A stretch of 64,000 bases of DNA, taken from positions 1 through 64,000 of the forward strand of contig NZ_JANZKY010000018.1 in NCBI RefSeq assembly GCF_025770765.1. Direction: 5' to 3'. The stretch comes from Propionivibrio soli. GTDB taxonomy: Bacteria > Pseudomonadota > Gammaproteobacteria > Burkholderiales > Rhodocyclaceae. Positions 10,210 through 19,592 of this stretch are shown in pieces. The translations under genes were made by a program, and so were the position numbers. A model generated the notes under the pieces. It was not told where the DNA came from. It saw only the letters and a program-made list of their open reading frames with translations, and searched no databases. The first letter of the stretch is position 1. Each line of letters begins with the position of its first letter.

Positions 10210-10849
10210 CCTATTGGTTTTCGATTGGGACGGTACGCTTTGCGACTCGGTTGCGGCGATCGTTGAAGCGGTGCAAGCAGCCTGCAGGGATCTTAGTATT
10301 GAGGAACCAAGCGACTACCACGCGCGTCAAGTGATAGGGCTCGGTCTGGCTGACGCGCTGCGGCATTCTGCTCCGAATCTCGACGAAGACCGGTTTCCTG
10401 AGATGGTAGAGCGCTACCGGTTTCATTACCTCTCACAAGATCATCGCCTTCGTTTGTTTGACGGCGTCCCAGAACTACTCCACGAGATGACGTCGGCGGG
10501 ATTTACCTTGGCAATTGCTACGGGGAAAAGCCGATTGGGATTAAACAGAGCATTGGCAAATCCGGGGCTCGGGGCGTTCTTCTCGGCGACGCGGTGTGCG
10601 GACGAGTGTTTTTCGAAGCCTCATCCGCAAATGCTGCAGGAACTGATGGAAGAGTTTGATGTACCGCCGGAGCGAACGTTAATGATCGGCGACACGACCC
10701 ACGATCTTCTAATGGCGAAGAATGCAGGGGTCGCCAGTCTCGCGGTTAGCTATGGGGCTCATGCAGCAGAAGTTCTCGAAACGTTAGCGCCGCTCGCATG
10801 TCTTAGCGCCGTTAGCGAGGTTAGGTGCTGGCTTAAGTCAAATGCTTAA
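10193..10849 (+). CDS. HAD-family phosphatase (phosphoglycolate phosphatase-like)
   Basis: A 218-residue HAD hydrolase. Motif I is DWDGTLCDS with the nucleophilic aspartate, motif II lies in LAIATGKSR, and motif III/IV is MIGDTTHDLLMAKNAG. A helical cap domain lies between motifs I and II. It resembles Gph phosphatases, which act on phosphoglycolate or other small phosphates, but specificity cannot be read from the sequence. The overlap with rluC by 17 bases is a conserved pairing in betaproteobacteria. Confidence 0.88.
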   Translation: MARKFDLLVFDWDGTLCDSVAAIVEAVQAACRDLSIEEPSDYHARQVIGLGLADALRHSAPNLDEDRFPEMVERYRFHYLSQDHRLRLFDGVPELLHEMTSAGFTLAIATGKSRLGLNRALANPGLGAFFSATRCADECFSKPHPQMLQELMEEFDVPPERTLMIGDTTHDLLMAKNAGVASLAVSYGAHAAEVLETLAPLACLSAVSEVRCWLKSNA

Positions 10850-11004
10850 ACGCTGATTGGACGCTATACTGTCTTGCTTTATGCATGTGGCGGCTAGGCG
10901 TCCGGCGTTAGTTGCGGAGAGCGAGGTGACTTGCTTGTCCGTTAACGGTGACCCAGCATGCAACCTTCTCTTCACCTCTGATCTCTATACTGAGTAAAGC
11001 TACT

Positions 11005-11958
11005 GTGGAAATACGTGAAAACGATCCGGGTTGGGAACGGCAACTTCTGGAGAAAATTGCGCTTGCCTCGCTAAAGGAGCAGCGGGCGAGAAGGCGGTGG
11101 GGCATTTTCTTCAAGCTCGCTATCCTTGCTTATCTCGTGGCCACCCTATTCTTGGTCGTGGATTGGGGAGGATCGGAAAAGCTGGTTGACGGTAAGCACA
11201 CAGCACTGATCAACATTCGTGGAACGATTGAGGCGACCGGGGACGCGAGCGCGGAAAAAATTAATGGTGCCTTACAGTCTGCATTCGAGGACAAGGGAAC
11301 CGCTGGAGTTATCTTGCGCATAAACAGCCCGGGTGGCAGCCCCGTGCAATCGGGGATTGTCTACGACGAAATCCGGAGGCTGCGCGCGAAGTACGTTGAT
11401 ATACCGCTGTATGTAGTGGTCGAAGATGTCTGCGCATCTGGTGGTTACTACATCGCCTCTGCGGGAGACAAGATTTTCGTGGATAAGGCTAGCATCGTCG
11501 GTTCAATCGGCGTGCTGATGGATGGGTTCGGTTTTACCGAGGCGATGCAGAAGATTGGTGTGGAGCGGCGGCTCCTCACTGCAGGGGCGAATAAAGGCTT
11601 TCTCGACCCGTTTTCGCCGCAGGATGAGAAGCAGAAAGAGCATGCCAAGATACTACTCGGAGAAATTCATAATCAATTCATCGAGGTAGTCCGCAAAGGG
11701 CGCGGGGGCAGACTCAAGGAGACTCCGGAGATGTTCTCCGGCCTGATGTGGACCGGTAGCCAGAGCATTGCAATGGGATTGGCTGACGACTTCGGTACGG
11801 TAGACTCAGTCGCGCGCGACCAGATCAAGGCGGAGAATATTCTCGATTACTCGGTGAAAGAGAATATCGCCGAAAGGGTAGCCAAGCGACTTGGGGCTGA
11901 AGTGCTGACCGATGTGGTCTTTCGCTTGTTCGGCGCTGAACGGCCCATGCTTCGGTGA
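11005..11958 (+). CDS. sppA: Signal peptide peptidase SppA (family S49, short form)
   Basis: An inner-membrane serine protease that degrades cleaved signal peptides. An N-terminal cytosolic segment is followed by one membrane span (FFKLAILAYLVATLFLVVD), then an S49 domain with INSPGGSPVQSG and CASGGYYIASA containing the catalytic serine. It has a single protease domain, unlike the tandem 67-kDa E. coli SppA. I prefer the GTG at 11005 (MEIRENDPGWERQ) because it has a GAG about 10 bases upstream and fits the family start. The GTG at 10948 would add 19 residues but has no close ribosome site. Confidence 0.9.
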   Translation: MEIRENDPGWERQLLEKIALASLKEQRARRRWGIFFKLAILAYLVATLFLVVDWGGSEKLVDGKHTALINIRGTIEATGDASAEKINGALQSAFEDKGTAGVILRINSPGGSPVQSGIVYDEIRRLRAKYVDIPLYVVVEDVCASGGYYIASAGDKIFVDKASIVGSIGVLMDGFGFTEAMQKIGVERRLLTAGANKGFLDPFSPQDEKQKEHAKILLGEIHNQFIEVVRKGRGGRLKETPEMFSGLMWTGSQSIAMGLADDFGTVDSVARDQIKAENILDYSVKENIAERVAKRLGAEVLTDVVFRLFGAERPMLR

Positions 11959-11981
11959 TGACCTAATCCCTGAAGGGAGTT

Positions 11982-12695
11982 CTAGGCCGCCTGGAACAGG
12001 AAAACCGTTGGCCGCCGATCTATTTCAGGCCGTGTGCGGTTGCGCCAGATGGACGCGGTTGCGGTAACGATACGCTCCGTATCCAGCGTAAGGTCCGTGG
12101 CGATGCAGATCATCGTATCCGGGGCGCAAATGCGAATCAATGCCTCGAAAAGCTGCCGGTTGCGGTAGGGGGTTTCGATGAATACTTGGGTTGTTTTTCC
12201 CGTTCGGGATAAATGTTCAAGTTCGCGGATTCGCTTCTGGCGCAACTCGTCTTTGACTGGCAGATAGCCGTGAAAAGCGAAGCTTTGTCCGGATAACCCC
12301 GAGGCCATCAGGGCAAGGAGGATCGACGACGGACCGACCATTGGTACGACATCGATACCTTCTTGATGGGCCAACGCGACGAGATTCTTCCCCGGGTCAG
12401 CTACGGCGGGGCAACCGGCCTCTGAGATCAGCCCAACATCATGCCCGTTTCTTGCCGGCGCGAGCAGCGTATCGAGTTCCTCTTCTAGCGTATGTTCGTT
12501 GAGTTCGCGAATATCGATTTGTTGCAGGGGAAGTGTGCAACCGATAGATTTGAGGAACGCGCGGGCCGATTTCGCGTTTTCGGCGACGAAGTGCCCCAGC
12601 TGCTTGGCGCGCGAAATCACCGCGTCGGGAAGGACCGAGGGGATAGGTCCCAACCCCAGTGGTACGGGGATCAAATAGAGTTTTCCTGTCCTCAT
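11982..12695 (-). CDS. RsmI-like SAM-dependent methyltransferase (tetrapyrrole methylase fold)
   Basis: A 237-residue protein of the tetrapyrrole methylase superfamily. Features include the N-terminal GKLYLIPVPLG strand-loop, SEAGCPAVADPG and VGPSSILLALMASGL, matching the fold of RsmI (16S rRNA cytidine-1402 2'-O-methyltransferase). It is shorter than RsmI (about 280) and ends VFLFQAA, so it probably belongs to a paralogous, poorly characterised subfamily common beside maf and sppA in this group. The substrate is unknown. The gap to the upstream gene maf is 15 bases, so they are probably co-transcribed. Confidence 0.82.
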   Translation of the reverse strand: MRTGKLYLIPVPLGLGPIPSVLPDAVISRAKQLGHFVAENAKSARAFLKSIGCTLPLQQIDIRELNEHTLEEELDTLLAPARNGHDVGLISEAGCPAVADPGKNLVALAHQEGIDVVPMVGPSSILLALMASGLSGQSFAFHGYLPVKDELRQKRIRELEHLSRTGKTTQVFIETPYRNRQLFEALIRICAPDTMICIATDLTLDTERIVTATASIWRNRTRPEIDRRPTVFLFQAA

Positions 12696-12710
12696 ATGGG
12701 GCCAGGGGGG

Positions 12711-13304
12711 TTACGAGGATGCCAAAGGGTTGATCCCTTCGAGGCGAAGCATGTCGCAGAGGGCGATGAGGGGGAGGCCAATAAGCGCGTTGGGATCTTC
12801 CCCCACCATTCTGGAAACCAAGGCGATCCCAAGTCCCTCGGATTTTGCACTACCGGCACAATTATATGGGCGCTCCTTACAGAGGTATTCCTCGATTTCC
12901 TGTTCCGATAGCTGGCGAAACGTGACGTCCGTGCCAACTCCAGCCACATGGGATCTGCCGGTCTGTGCATTAAGCAGGCACAGCCCCGTAAAGAACCTGA
13001 TCGTCCGTCCTCGTAACGCGCGCAACTGCTCCACCGCTTTGTCGTGAGACCCGGGTTTGCCAAACAACTCACTACCACAGTAAGCGACTTGGTCGCTTCC
13101 AATGACCAAGGCCGAAGGGAAACGATCTGCTACTGCGCGTGCTTTGGCTTCGGACAAACGCAGAGCGGCATTTTCAGGCGATTCGCCTGGCTGTATCGTT
13201 TCGTCGATTCCGGGCTCTGCTGTCTCAAAAGGAAGACCTAGGCGGGAAAGCAGTTCATGTCGATAAGGCGAAGTAGAGGCGAGGACGATTTGAGGTAGCT
13301 GCAT
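12711..13304 (-). CDS. maf: Maf-family nucleotide pyrophosphatase (YceF type)
   Basis: A 197-residue house-cleaning pyrophosphatase that hydrolyses non-canonical NTPs; the YceF branch acts on 7-methyl-GTP. The N-terminal motif [16 protein letters not shown], the acidic VIGSDQVA, the FFTGLC segment and [11 protein letters not shown] are Maf hallmarks. Its position beside yceD-rpmF-plsX is conserved and supports the YceF branch. It is divergent from yceD, with 113 bases between them. Confidence 0.92.
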   Translation of the reverse strand: MQLPQIVLASTSPYRHELLSRLGLPFETAEPGIDETIQPGESPENAALRLSEAKARAVADRFPSALVIGSDQVAYCGSELFGKPGSHDKAVEQLRALRGRTIRFFTGLCLLNAQTGRSHVAGVGTDVTFRQLSEQEIEEYLCKERPYNCAGSAKSEGLGIALVSRMVGEDPNALIGLPLIALCDMLRLEGINPLASS

Positions 13305-13379
13305 GACAAAGGGATTGTTGGGTTGCTTTTTTCCGGAGGCTCAACGAAATAACATGTTGTGCCGAGTAGAAAGCCTGTT

Positions 13380-13408
13380 TTGACTTCGAAGGGCAAAAAT
13401 AATATCAT
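13380..13408 (+). promoter_or_regulatory. Candidate promoter of yceD-rpmF-plsX
   Basis: TTGACT (13380-13385) and TATCAT (13403-13408) are separated by 17 bases. The expected transcription start is near 13414-13416, only a few bases before the yceD ATG at 13418, so the message would be nearly leaderless. Confidence 0.6.
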
Positions 13409-13417
13409 GCGCGCCTT

Positions 13418-13909
13418 ATGTCGCAACGGGTGGTTATCGACAGTTCCGCTTTTGCACGTGAAAGCGCTTCGCTGGAAGGTGAAGTTGCGGTTGCGGACCT
13501 CGCCCGGCTTCTCGATATGCTGACCAATAACAAGGGCAGCTTGAAGTACCGGATCGATGGAGGCTTGGGGTCGCATAACCGGCCACAGTTGACGGTGAAA
13601 GTGGACGGAGCGCTGTCTCTTCGCTGCCAGCGCTGCCTTGAGGGAATCGGCTATCCGGTTAAGCTGCGTAGCGTTCTCGAGTTTGTCGATAACGAAGAAG
13701 ACTTGACGCAGGAGGAAATCGAAGACGATTCAAGAGACTTCCTCCAGGCGCAGAGTGAGTTGGATGTTGTTGATTTGATCGAAGATGAGATCATCCTCGA
13801 TCTGCCTTCAGCGCCGCGCCACGAAAATTGTGCTTTGCCAGAGATTGAGCAGGAACAAAAAGCAGAATCGCCTTTTGCATTGCTCAAGAATTTGAAGAGC
13901 AAAGCGTAG
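13418..13909 (+). CDS. yceD: YceD family protein (DUF177, 23S rRNA accumulation protein)
   Basis: A 163-residue acidic protein of the YceD family, required for normal 23S rRNA levels in bacteria and in plants. The conserved core has two cysteines, LRCQRCLEG, followed by the acidic stretch [14 protein letters not shown] and [16 protein letters not shown], all typical. It is followed 25 bases later by rpmF, the universal neighbour. The ATG has no ribosome site of its own, consistent with a near-leaderless start. Confidence 0.93.
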   Translation: MSQRVVIDSSAFARESASLEGEVAVADLARLLDMLTNNKGSLKYRIDGGLGSHNRPQLTVKVDGALSLRCQRCLEGIGYPVKLRSVLEFVDNEEDLTQEEIEDDSRDFLQAQSELDVVDLIEDEIILDLPSAPRHENCALPEIEQEQKAESPFALLKNLKSKA

Positions 13910-13934
13910 TGAACATGATCTAGGAGCAACAATT

Positions 13935-14114
13935 ATGGCCGTTCAACAGAACAAGAAATCGCCGTCCAAGCGCGGTATGCACCGTTCGCACGACGCTTTG
14001 ACCAACCCGCCGCTGGCTGTTGAGCCCACCACCGGCGAAGTGCATCTACGTCATCATGTGAGCCCCTCGGGCTACTACCGTGGCAAGAAGGTTGCCAAGG
14101 GTTCAGCCGAATAG
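13935..14114 (+). CDS. rpmF: 50S ribosomal protein L32
   Basis: A 59-residue protein beginning [20 protein letters not shown], with [30 protein letters not shown] in the second half. This is a clear L32, with the usual lysine/arginine-rich N-terminus. An AGGAG ribosome site lies about 8 bases upstream. It is part of the widespread yceD-rpmF-plsX-fab arrangement that couples ribosome and lipid synthesis. Confidence 0.98.
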   Translation: MAVQQNKKSPSKRGMHRSHDALTNPPLAVEPTTGEVHLRHHVSPSGYYRGKKVAKGSAE

Positions 14115-14127
14115 GATTTAGAGAGCA

Positions 14128-14179
14128 GGCAGGTCGATTCCCTGTTGGGAATTGCCTGCCTTTTCTTTTGCCTTTTTTC
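14128..14179 (+). terminator. Hairpin with T-rich tract in the plsX leader (possible attenuator)
   Basis: GGCAGG and ATTCCC on the left pair with GGGAAT and CCTGCC on the right (stem 14128-14160). The tract TTTTCTTTTGCCTTTTTT follows. It lies between rpmF and plsX, and the T-tract ends two bases before the plsX ATG at 14182. It looks like an intrinsic terminator, so it may reduce read-through into the fab genes. Confidence 0.65.
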
Positions 14180-14181
14180 CG

Positions 14182-15195
14182 ATGACTGTCACCGTAGCGG
14201 TCGACTGCATGGGGGGGGATCACGGTCCGGAAGTGACCGTGCGCGCCGCCTTGGATTTTATCGCCCGGCATGGCGACGTTCGCGTTATCCTCGTCGGCCT
14301 TGACGAAAAGATACGCCCGTACCTCGCGGGGGCGGGGAATCCAAGAGTCGCTGTTCGTCATGCAAGCGAGGTCGTCGCGATGGACGAGTCGCCGGCGTTG
14401 GCTATCCGCAACAAGAAGGATTCTTCGATGCGCGTGGCCATCGATCTCGTCAAGAATGGAGAGGCGGATGCCTGCGTGTCGGCCGGCAATACTGGCGCTC
14501 TAATGGCGATTTCGCGGTTTGTTCTCAAAACACTCCCCGGAATCGACCGCCCGGCTATCTGTGGCATTCTGCCGACGTTACGGGGGCACGTACACGTTCT
14601 CGATCTGGGTGCTAACGTCGATTGCACGCCTGAGCATTTACTCCAGTTCGGCATTATGGGAGCGTCGCTCGTTGGTGCCATTGAACACCGGGAAAAGCCG
14701 TCCGTCGGGATACTGAATATCGGCGAGGAAGACATCAAAGGCAATGATGTCGTGAAACGAGCCGCCGAACTGATGAAGGATTCCGGCCTCAATTTCATCG
14801 GAAATGTTGAAGGCGATGGAGTCTACAAAGGCGAAGCCGACGTGATTGTGTGTGATGGTTTCGTCGGTAATGTTGCATTGAAGACCTCTGAAGGGTTGGC
14901 CCAGATGCTCGCGACTTTCTTGCGCCAGGAATATGGGAGAAACCTCTTCGCTAAACTCGCAGCGCTGGTGTCGCTACCTGTGTTGAAGCGTTTCAAGAAA
15001 CGTGTAGATCACAGGCGATACAATGGCGCAAGTCTGCTTGGGCTGAAGGGTATCGTCGTCAAAAGCCACGGTTCGGCCGACGCATTTTCTTTTGCCAACG
15101 CGCTGGAGCGGGCCGCGGATACGGTGAGAAGCGGAGTGCAGGACCGCATCACCGAACGCGTGGCCCGGCAGCACCCCATTCAGGAGACCGCATAA
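14182..15195 (+). CDS. plsX: Phosphate acyltransferase PlsX
   Basis: Converts acyl-ACP to acyl-phosphate, the first step in phospholipid synthesis with PlsY. It has 337 residues. The N-terminal [16 protein letters not shown] is the family signature, with [11 protein letters not shown] and [16 protein letters not shown] further on. Conserved sequence begins at [12 protein letters not shown], so I start at 14182. No Shine-Dalgarno sequence is visible; the region directly upstream is a T-rich tract after a hairpin. fabH begins one base after the stop. Confidence 0.96.
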   Translation: MTVTVAVDCMGGDHGPEVTVRAALDFIARHGDVRVILVGLDEKIRPYLAGAGNPRVAVRHASEVVAMDESPALAIRNKKDSSMRVAIDLVKNGEADACVSAGNTGALMAISRFVLKTLPGIDRPAICGILPTLRGHVHVLDLGANVDCTPEHLLQFGIMGASLVGAIEHREKPSVGILNIGEEDIKGNDVVKRAAELMKDSGLNFIGNVEGDGVYKGEADVIVCDGFVGNVALKTSEGLAQMLATFLRQEYGRNLFAKLAALVSLPVLKRFKKRVDHRRYNGASLLGLKGIVVKSHGSADAFSFANALERAADTVRSGVQDRITERVARQHPIQETA

Positions 15196-15196
15196 T

Positions 15197-16156
15197 ATGT
15201 ATGCTCGCATCGCAGGCGTTGGGAGTTTTTTGCCAGGGCAACCCGTAAGCAACGAGGATCTTGTACGACGGGGGGTGGACACCAACGATGACTGGATTAT
15301 CACACGCACCGGAATTAGGGCTCGGCATCTGGCCGACGAAGGTTGCACTTCGAGCTATCTCGGTTATGAAGCCGCCAAGCGAGCCCTTGACTCTGCCGAT
15401 GTCGAAGCAGCGGATCTTGATCTCATCATCGTCGCAACATCAACACCCGATTTCATTTTTCCAAGTACCGCCTGCTTGATACAGGAAAAGCTGGGGAATC
15501 GTGGTGCGATGGCCTTTGATATTCAGGCGGTTTGCAGTGGCTTCGTTTATGCCCTAGGTGTCGCTGACAAGTTCATCCGTTCCGGCAGCCATCGAAAAGC
15601 GCTGGTCATTGGCGCAGAAGTGTTCTCCCGCATCCTGGATTGGGAAGACAGAGCAACGTGCGTGCTATTCGGCGATGGCGCTGGTGCTGTTGTGCTTGAA
15701 GCTTCCGAAAGGCCAGGGATATTGGCAACAGCCGCGCATGCGGATGGCTCCTATAACCGGATTCTATCGGTCCCTGGTAGTGTCTGCGGTGGAAAAGTCA
15801 TTGGTGATCCGTTCCTCAGGATGGACGGACAGGCGGTATTCAAGTTCGCGGTCAAAGTGCTTTCTGAAGTAGCCACCGAGTGTTGCGCCATTGCGGAAAT
15901 CGCCTCTTCCAAGATAGATTGGCTAATTCCGCATCAAGCCAACATTCGAATCATCGAGTCCACGGCGAAGAAGCTTGGGCTCGTTATGGATAAAGTTGTT
16001 GTTACCGTGGAAAAACACGGAAACACGTCCGCTGCGTCGATTCCGCTGGCGTTGGATGCGGCTATACAGGACGGCCGCTTGCAACGAGGCCAGAAGATTA
16101 TGCTTGAAGGCGTCGGGGGAGGGTTTACCTGGGGCGCTGTCCTGGCCGAGTACTAG
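15197..16156 (+). CDS. fabH: 3-oxoacyl-ACP synthase III
   Basis: Starts fatty-acid synthesis by condensing acetyl-CoA with malonyl-ACP. It has 319 residues with the Cys-His-Asn triad visible: the cysteine in [10 protein letters not shown], the histidine in IPHQANIRI, and the asparagine in [10 protein letters not shown]. It lies in the plsX-fabH-fabD-fabG run and is almost certainly co-transcribed with its neighbours. Confidence 0.97.
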   Translation: MYARIAGVGSFLPGQPVSNEDLVRRGVDTNDDWIITRTGIRARHLADEGCTSSYLGYEAAKRALDSADVEAADLDLIIVATSTPDFIFPSTACLIQEKLGNRGAMAFDIQAVCSGFVYALGVADKFIRSGSHRKALVIGAEVFSRILDWEDRATCVLFGDGAGAVVLEASERPGILATAAHADGSYNRILSVPGSVCGGKVIGDPFLRMDGQAVFKFAVKVLSEVATECCAIAEIASSKIDWLIPHQANIRIIESTAKKLGLVMDKVVVTVEKHGNTSAASIPLALDAAIQDGRLQRGQKIMLEGVGGGFTWGAVLAEY

Positions 16157-16171
16157 CAAAGGGGAGTAATC

Positions 16172-17110
16172 ATGACGTTTGCTTTCGTTTTTCCAGGGCA
16201 AGGGTCCCAGTCGGTGGGAATGATGTCCGCATATGGCGATTCAGCGGTTATCCGTTCGACGTTCGCTGAAGCATCCGATACGCTCGGCCAGGACCTCTGG
16301 CAACTGATGATCGACGGTCCGTCTGAGGCTCTTGCTCAAACCGTTAATACGCAGCCGTTGATGCTGACTGCTGGTGTGGCCGTGTACCGTCTCTGGCTTG
16401 ATAAAGGAGGAAGGGTTCCGTCCGTTGTTGCCGGGCACAGCCTTGGCGAGTATTCCGCTCTGGTAGCGGCGGGAGTGATCGCGTTCAAGGACGCTGTGCC
16501 TCTAGTCAGGCTGCGTGCTACGGCAATGCAGGAAGCCGTGCCGGCGGGAGCCGGCGCGATGGCAGCTATTCTGAATTTGGATGACGACAAGATCCGGGAA
16601 GCCTGTGTTGAAGCGATTGCGGAAGTCGGTGCCGACAGCGTCGTCGAACCGGTAAATTTCAACGGTCCGGGGCAGACGGTAATCGCGGGAAGCAAGGCTG
16701 CTGTGGAAAAGGCATGCGAAGGCTGCAAAGCGCGAGGTGCCAAGCGGGCGGTACTTCTCCCTGTATCGGCTCCGTTTCACTCCTCATTGATTCGCCCGGC
16801 AGCCGAGAAATTGGCGGACCGCTTGGCGACTTTGGAGTTTGCTGTTCCGAAAATCACGGTCGTGAACAACGTAGATGTGGCTGTTGAATCGTCTCCAGAA
16901 AGAATTAAGGATGCCCTTATTCGTCAGGCGTTTTCTCCGGTGCGGTGGGTTGAAACCATGCAGAAGATCGCGACGATGGGCGTAACAGCGGTGGCCGAAT
17001 GTGGCCCCGGTAAAGTGTTGGCCGGCCTCACCAAGCGATGTGTCGAAAGCGTGAATGGCATCGCGCTGGCCGACTTAGCTTCCATCGAAGCCAATCTCAA
17101 CCTGGAGTAA
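16172..17110 (+). CDS. fabD: Malonyl-CoA:ACP transacylase
   Basis: Moves malonyl groups from CoA to ACP to supply the chain-extending unit. It has 312 residues with FPGQGSQSVGM at the N-terminus, the catalytic serine in GHSLGEYSAL, and the histidine in SAPFHSSLIRPA. An AGGGGAG ribosome site precedes the ATG. The gap to fabG is 3 bases. Confidence 0.97.
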   Translation: MTFAFVFPGQGSQSVGMMSAYGDSAVIRSTFAEASDTLGQDLWQLMIDGPSEALAQTVNTQPLMLTAGVAVYRLWLDKGGRVPSVVAGHSLGEYSALVAAGVIAFKDAVPLVRLRATAMQEAVPAGAGAMAAILNLDDDKIREACVEAIAEVGADSVVEPVNFNGPGQTVIAGSKAAVEKACEGCKARGAKRAVLLPVSAPFHSSLIRPAAEKLADRLATLEFAVPKITVVNNVDVAVESSPERIKDALIRQAFSPVRWVETMQKIATMGVTAVAECGPGKVLAGLTKRCVESVNGIALADLASIEANLNLE

Positions 17111-17113
17111 TTT

Positions 17114-17857
17114 ATGGTGCTACAAGGTCAAGTTGCGCTTGTGACAGGCGCAGCACAAGGTATCGGCTCGGCTGTTGCCCTTGTGCTCGGCCGTCAAGGT
17201 GCGACGGTTATCGGTACTGACATTAACGAAGCAGCCGCGCAACGAATCAGTTCGGCTCTCTCCGAGGCTGGCATCCCGGGACGTGGTTTGGTGATGGACG
17301 TCCGTGACCCCGAACAGATCGAGGCAGCGATTACCCGGATCGAAAAGGAGTATGGGGTTGTTTCCATCTTGGTGAACAACGCCGGAATTACGCGCGACAA
17401 CCTTGCCATGCGGATGAAGGACGAGGAATGGGATGCCGTAATCGAGACGAACCTGAAATCCGTGTTCCGCATGTCTCGCGCGGTAATGAAGGGGATGATG
17501 AAGGCGCGTAGCGGCAGGATTATCAATATTACGTCCGTCGTTGGTCACGCAGGAAATCCCGGGCAAGTAAACTACTGCGCCTCGAAAGCAGGCGTGAGCG
17601 GGATGTCGCGTTCGTTGGCGCGGGAACTGGGGAGCAGGAACGTCACGGTAAATTGTGTCGCACCGGGATTTATCGACACCAGTATGACGAAAGTTCTGGA
17701 AGAAAAGCAGAAGGCGGCTCTTGTGGCCGGTATTCCGTTGGGACGCTTGGGCCAGCCAGAGGATATCGCAGCCGCCGTCGGCTTCCTTGCCTCTCCCGCT
17801 GCAGCCTACATTACCGGCGCCACAATCCACGTGAACGGCGGCATGCATATGGAGTAA
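17114..17857 (+). CDS. fabG: 3-oxoacyl-ACP reductase
   Basis: NADPH-dependent reduction of 3-oxoacyl-ACP. It is a 247-residue short-chain dehydrogenase with the glycine-rich TGAAQGIGSAVA, NNAGITRDNLAMRM, the catalytic serine in INITSVVGHAG and the YxxxK motif YCASKAG. The context between fabD and acpP identifies it among the many SDR proteins. Confidence 0.97.
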   Translation: MVLQGQVALVTGAAQGIGSAVALVLGRQGATVIGTDINEAAAQRISSALSEAGIPGRGLVMDVRDPEQIEAAITRIEKEYGVVSILVNNAGITRDNLAMRMKDEEWDAVIETNLKSVFRMSRAVMKGMMKARSGRIINITSVVGHAGNPGQVNYCASKAGVSGMSRSLARELGSRNVTVNCVAPGFIDTSMTKVLEEKQKAALVAGIPLGRLGQPEDIAAAVGFLASPAAAYITGATIHVNGGMHME

Positions 17858-17907
17858 ATCCACAAGCTTAGAGATAGTGGGCGACGCGGACCGGTTCGCC
17901 CGCTCGT

Positions 17908-17936
17908 TTGGAAGGGACCGGTCATTTTGGTAGAAT
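17908..17936 (+). promoter_or_regulatory. Candidate promoter of acpP
   Basis: TTGGAA (17908-17913) and TAGAAT (17931-17936) are separated by 17 bases, upstream of acpP. A separate strong promoter fits the need for far more ACP than the enzymes encoded before it. Confidence 0.65.
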
Positions 17937-17981
17937 AGCGCGGCTTTGTTTCACACATGAACCTTGAGAAGGAGCATTTTG

Positions 17982-18218
17982 ATGGAAAATATCGAACAAC
18001 GCGTCAGGAAAATTGTCGCCGAGCAACTCGGCGTTAATGAAGCGGATATCAAGAACGAGTCCTCGTTCGTTGACGATCTTGGCGCGGATTCGTTGGATAC
18101 GGTTGAACTGGTGATGGCGCTCGAAGAAGAATTCGAGTGCGAGATCCCGGACGATGAAGCCGAGAAAATCACCAACGTCCAGCAAGCGATCGATTACGTT
18201 GTAAACCACAAGAAATAG
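17982..18218 (+). CDS. acpP: Acyl carrier protein
   Basis: The 78-residue carrier on which fatty acids are built. The phosphopantetheine attachment serine is in [10 protein letters not shown]. The protein is acidic (for example [17 protein letters not shown]) and of standard length. A strong AGAAGGAG ribosome site lies before the ATG at 17982; the frame extends 6 codons further upstream, but those are not conserved. It is charged by AcpS, encoded here at 30.7 kb. Confidence 0.98.
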   Translation: MENIEQRVRKIVAEQLGVNEADIKNESSFVDDLGADSLDTVELVMALEEEFECEIPDDEAEKITNVQQAIDYVVNHKK

Positions 18219-18321
18219 TCTTTCTCGCGGGATACCCGTGGGCGGCGGATAGTCATGCCGTCCGCGGAGTAAACACTCCCGTTTTTTCTTTCAATGCTTT
18301 CCCGTTTCCCCGGAGAAGAAA

Positions 18322-19560
18322 TTGGCACGTCGTAGAGTCGTCATCACCGGCCTGGGAGTTATTTCCCCGGTCGGGAATACTGTCGAAGAAGCTTGGCAGA
18401 ACATTCTTGCCGGACGTTCAGGTATCGATCGGATCACTCGGTTTGACGCGTCGTCGTTCCCAGTTCAGATCGCGGGCGAAGTCAAAGGGTTTGATGTGAC
18501 CCAATACATCCCGGCGCGCGATGCGCGACGGATGGATACGTTCATCCACTACGGGATGGCGGCCGGGATTCAGGCGATCAAGGATGCAGGACTCGAGGCC
18601 CATCCGGCGAATGCCGATCGGATCGGGGTTTCGATCGGCTCAGGGATCGGCGGATTGCCGATGATCGAAGTGACGCGAGACGAGTTCGTTGCCTCTGGTG
18701 TTCGGAAAATTTCGCCGTTTTTCGTCCCTGGCTCGATTATCAACATGATCTCAGGCAACTTGTCGATCCTTTATGGGTACAAGGGGCCCAATATCGCTCT
18801 GGTCAGTGCCTGTTCGACCGGGACGCACAGTATTGGTGATGCCGCTCGCCTCATTGAATACGGCGACGCTGACATCATGGTTGCTGGAGGTGCGGAGTGT
18901 ACGGTTTCTCCGTTGGGCTTGGGTGGTTTCTGCGCGGCGCGTGCGCTCTCGACTCGCAACGATGATCCTGCGACGGCAAGCCGTCCGTGGGACAAAGACC
19001 GGGATGGTTTTGTCCTCGGTGAAGGGGCTGGCGTGATGGTGCTGGAAGAGTACGACCATGCCAAAGCCCGGGGTGCGAAGATTTACGCTGAGCTTGCCGG
19101 GTTCGGAATGAGCGCTGACGCAAACCATATGACTGCACCGTGCGAAGATGGCGAGGGCGCTGCTCGCTGTATGACGAATGCCCTGAAGAACGCTGGTGTG
19201 GGTCCGGCTGACGTCCAGTATGTGAATGCACATGGTACGTCCACTCCGCTCGGTGATAAGGCTGAAACGATCGCAATCAAGCGGGCTTTTGGCGAACATG
19301 CCAAATCCTTGGTCGTTAATTCGACGAAATCGATGACGGGGCATCTTCTCGGCGCTGCGGGAGGTATTGAGGCTGTCTTCTCGGCTCTTGCGATTCAACA
19401 GCAGGTATCGCCGCCGACAATCAATATTTTTAATCAAGACGAGGAATGCGACCTCGATTATTGTGCGAATGAGGCTCGGAAGATGCGCATCGACGTTGCG
19501 ATCTCCAATTCGTTCGGGTTCGGCGGAACGAACGCCACACTCGCCTTCAAACGGGTTTAG
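18322..19560 (+). CDS. fabF: 3-oxoacyl-ACP synthase II
   Basis: Elongating condensing enzyme, 412 residues. The active-site cysteine is in VSACSTGTHSIGDA, the histidines are in NAHGTSTPLGD and GHLLGAAGGIEA, and the C-terminal SNSFGFGGTNATL is typical. Translation appears to start at a TTG (18322) with GGAGAAG just upstream; the encoded ARRRVVITGLG matches the family start. Confidence 0.96.
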   Translation: MARRRVVITGLGVISPVGNTVEEAWQNILAGRSGIDRITRFDASSFPVQIAGEVKGFDVTQYIPARDARRMDTFIHYGMAAGIQAIKDAGLEAHPANADRIGVSIGSGIGGLPMIEVTRDEFVASGVRKISPFFVPGSIINMISGNLSILYGYKGPNIALVSACSTGTHSIGDAARLIEYGDADIMVAGGAECTVSPLGLGGFCAARALSTRNDDPATASRPWDKDRDGFVLGEGAGVMVLEEYDHAKARGAKIYAELAGFGMSADANHMTAPCEDGEGAARCMTNALKNAGVGPADVQYVNAHGTSTPLGDKAETIAIKRAFGEHAKSLVVNSTKSMTGHLLGAAGGIEAVFSALAIQQQVSPPTINIFNQDEECDLDYCANEARKMRIDVAISNSFGFGGTNATLAFKRV

Positions 19561-19592
19561 TAGCCCGCATCTCTGCTTCACGGAAGCGGGCG

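Noticed and set aside
10850-11004. A missing Rieske-type protein gene between the HAD phosphatase and sppA
   Set aside because: Such a gene occurs here in some relatives, but this gap is too short for it and shows no remnant, so I make no claim of loss.
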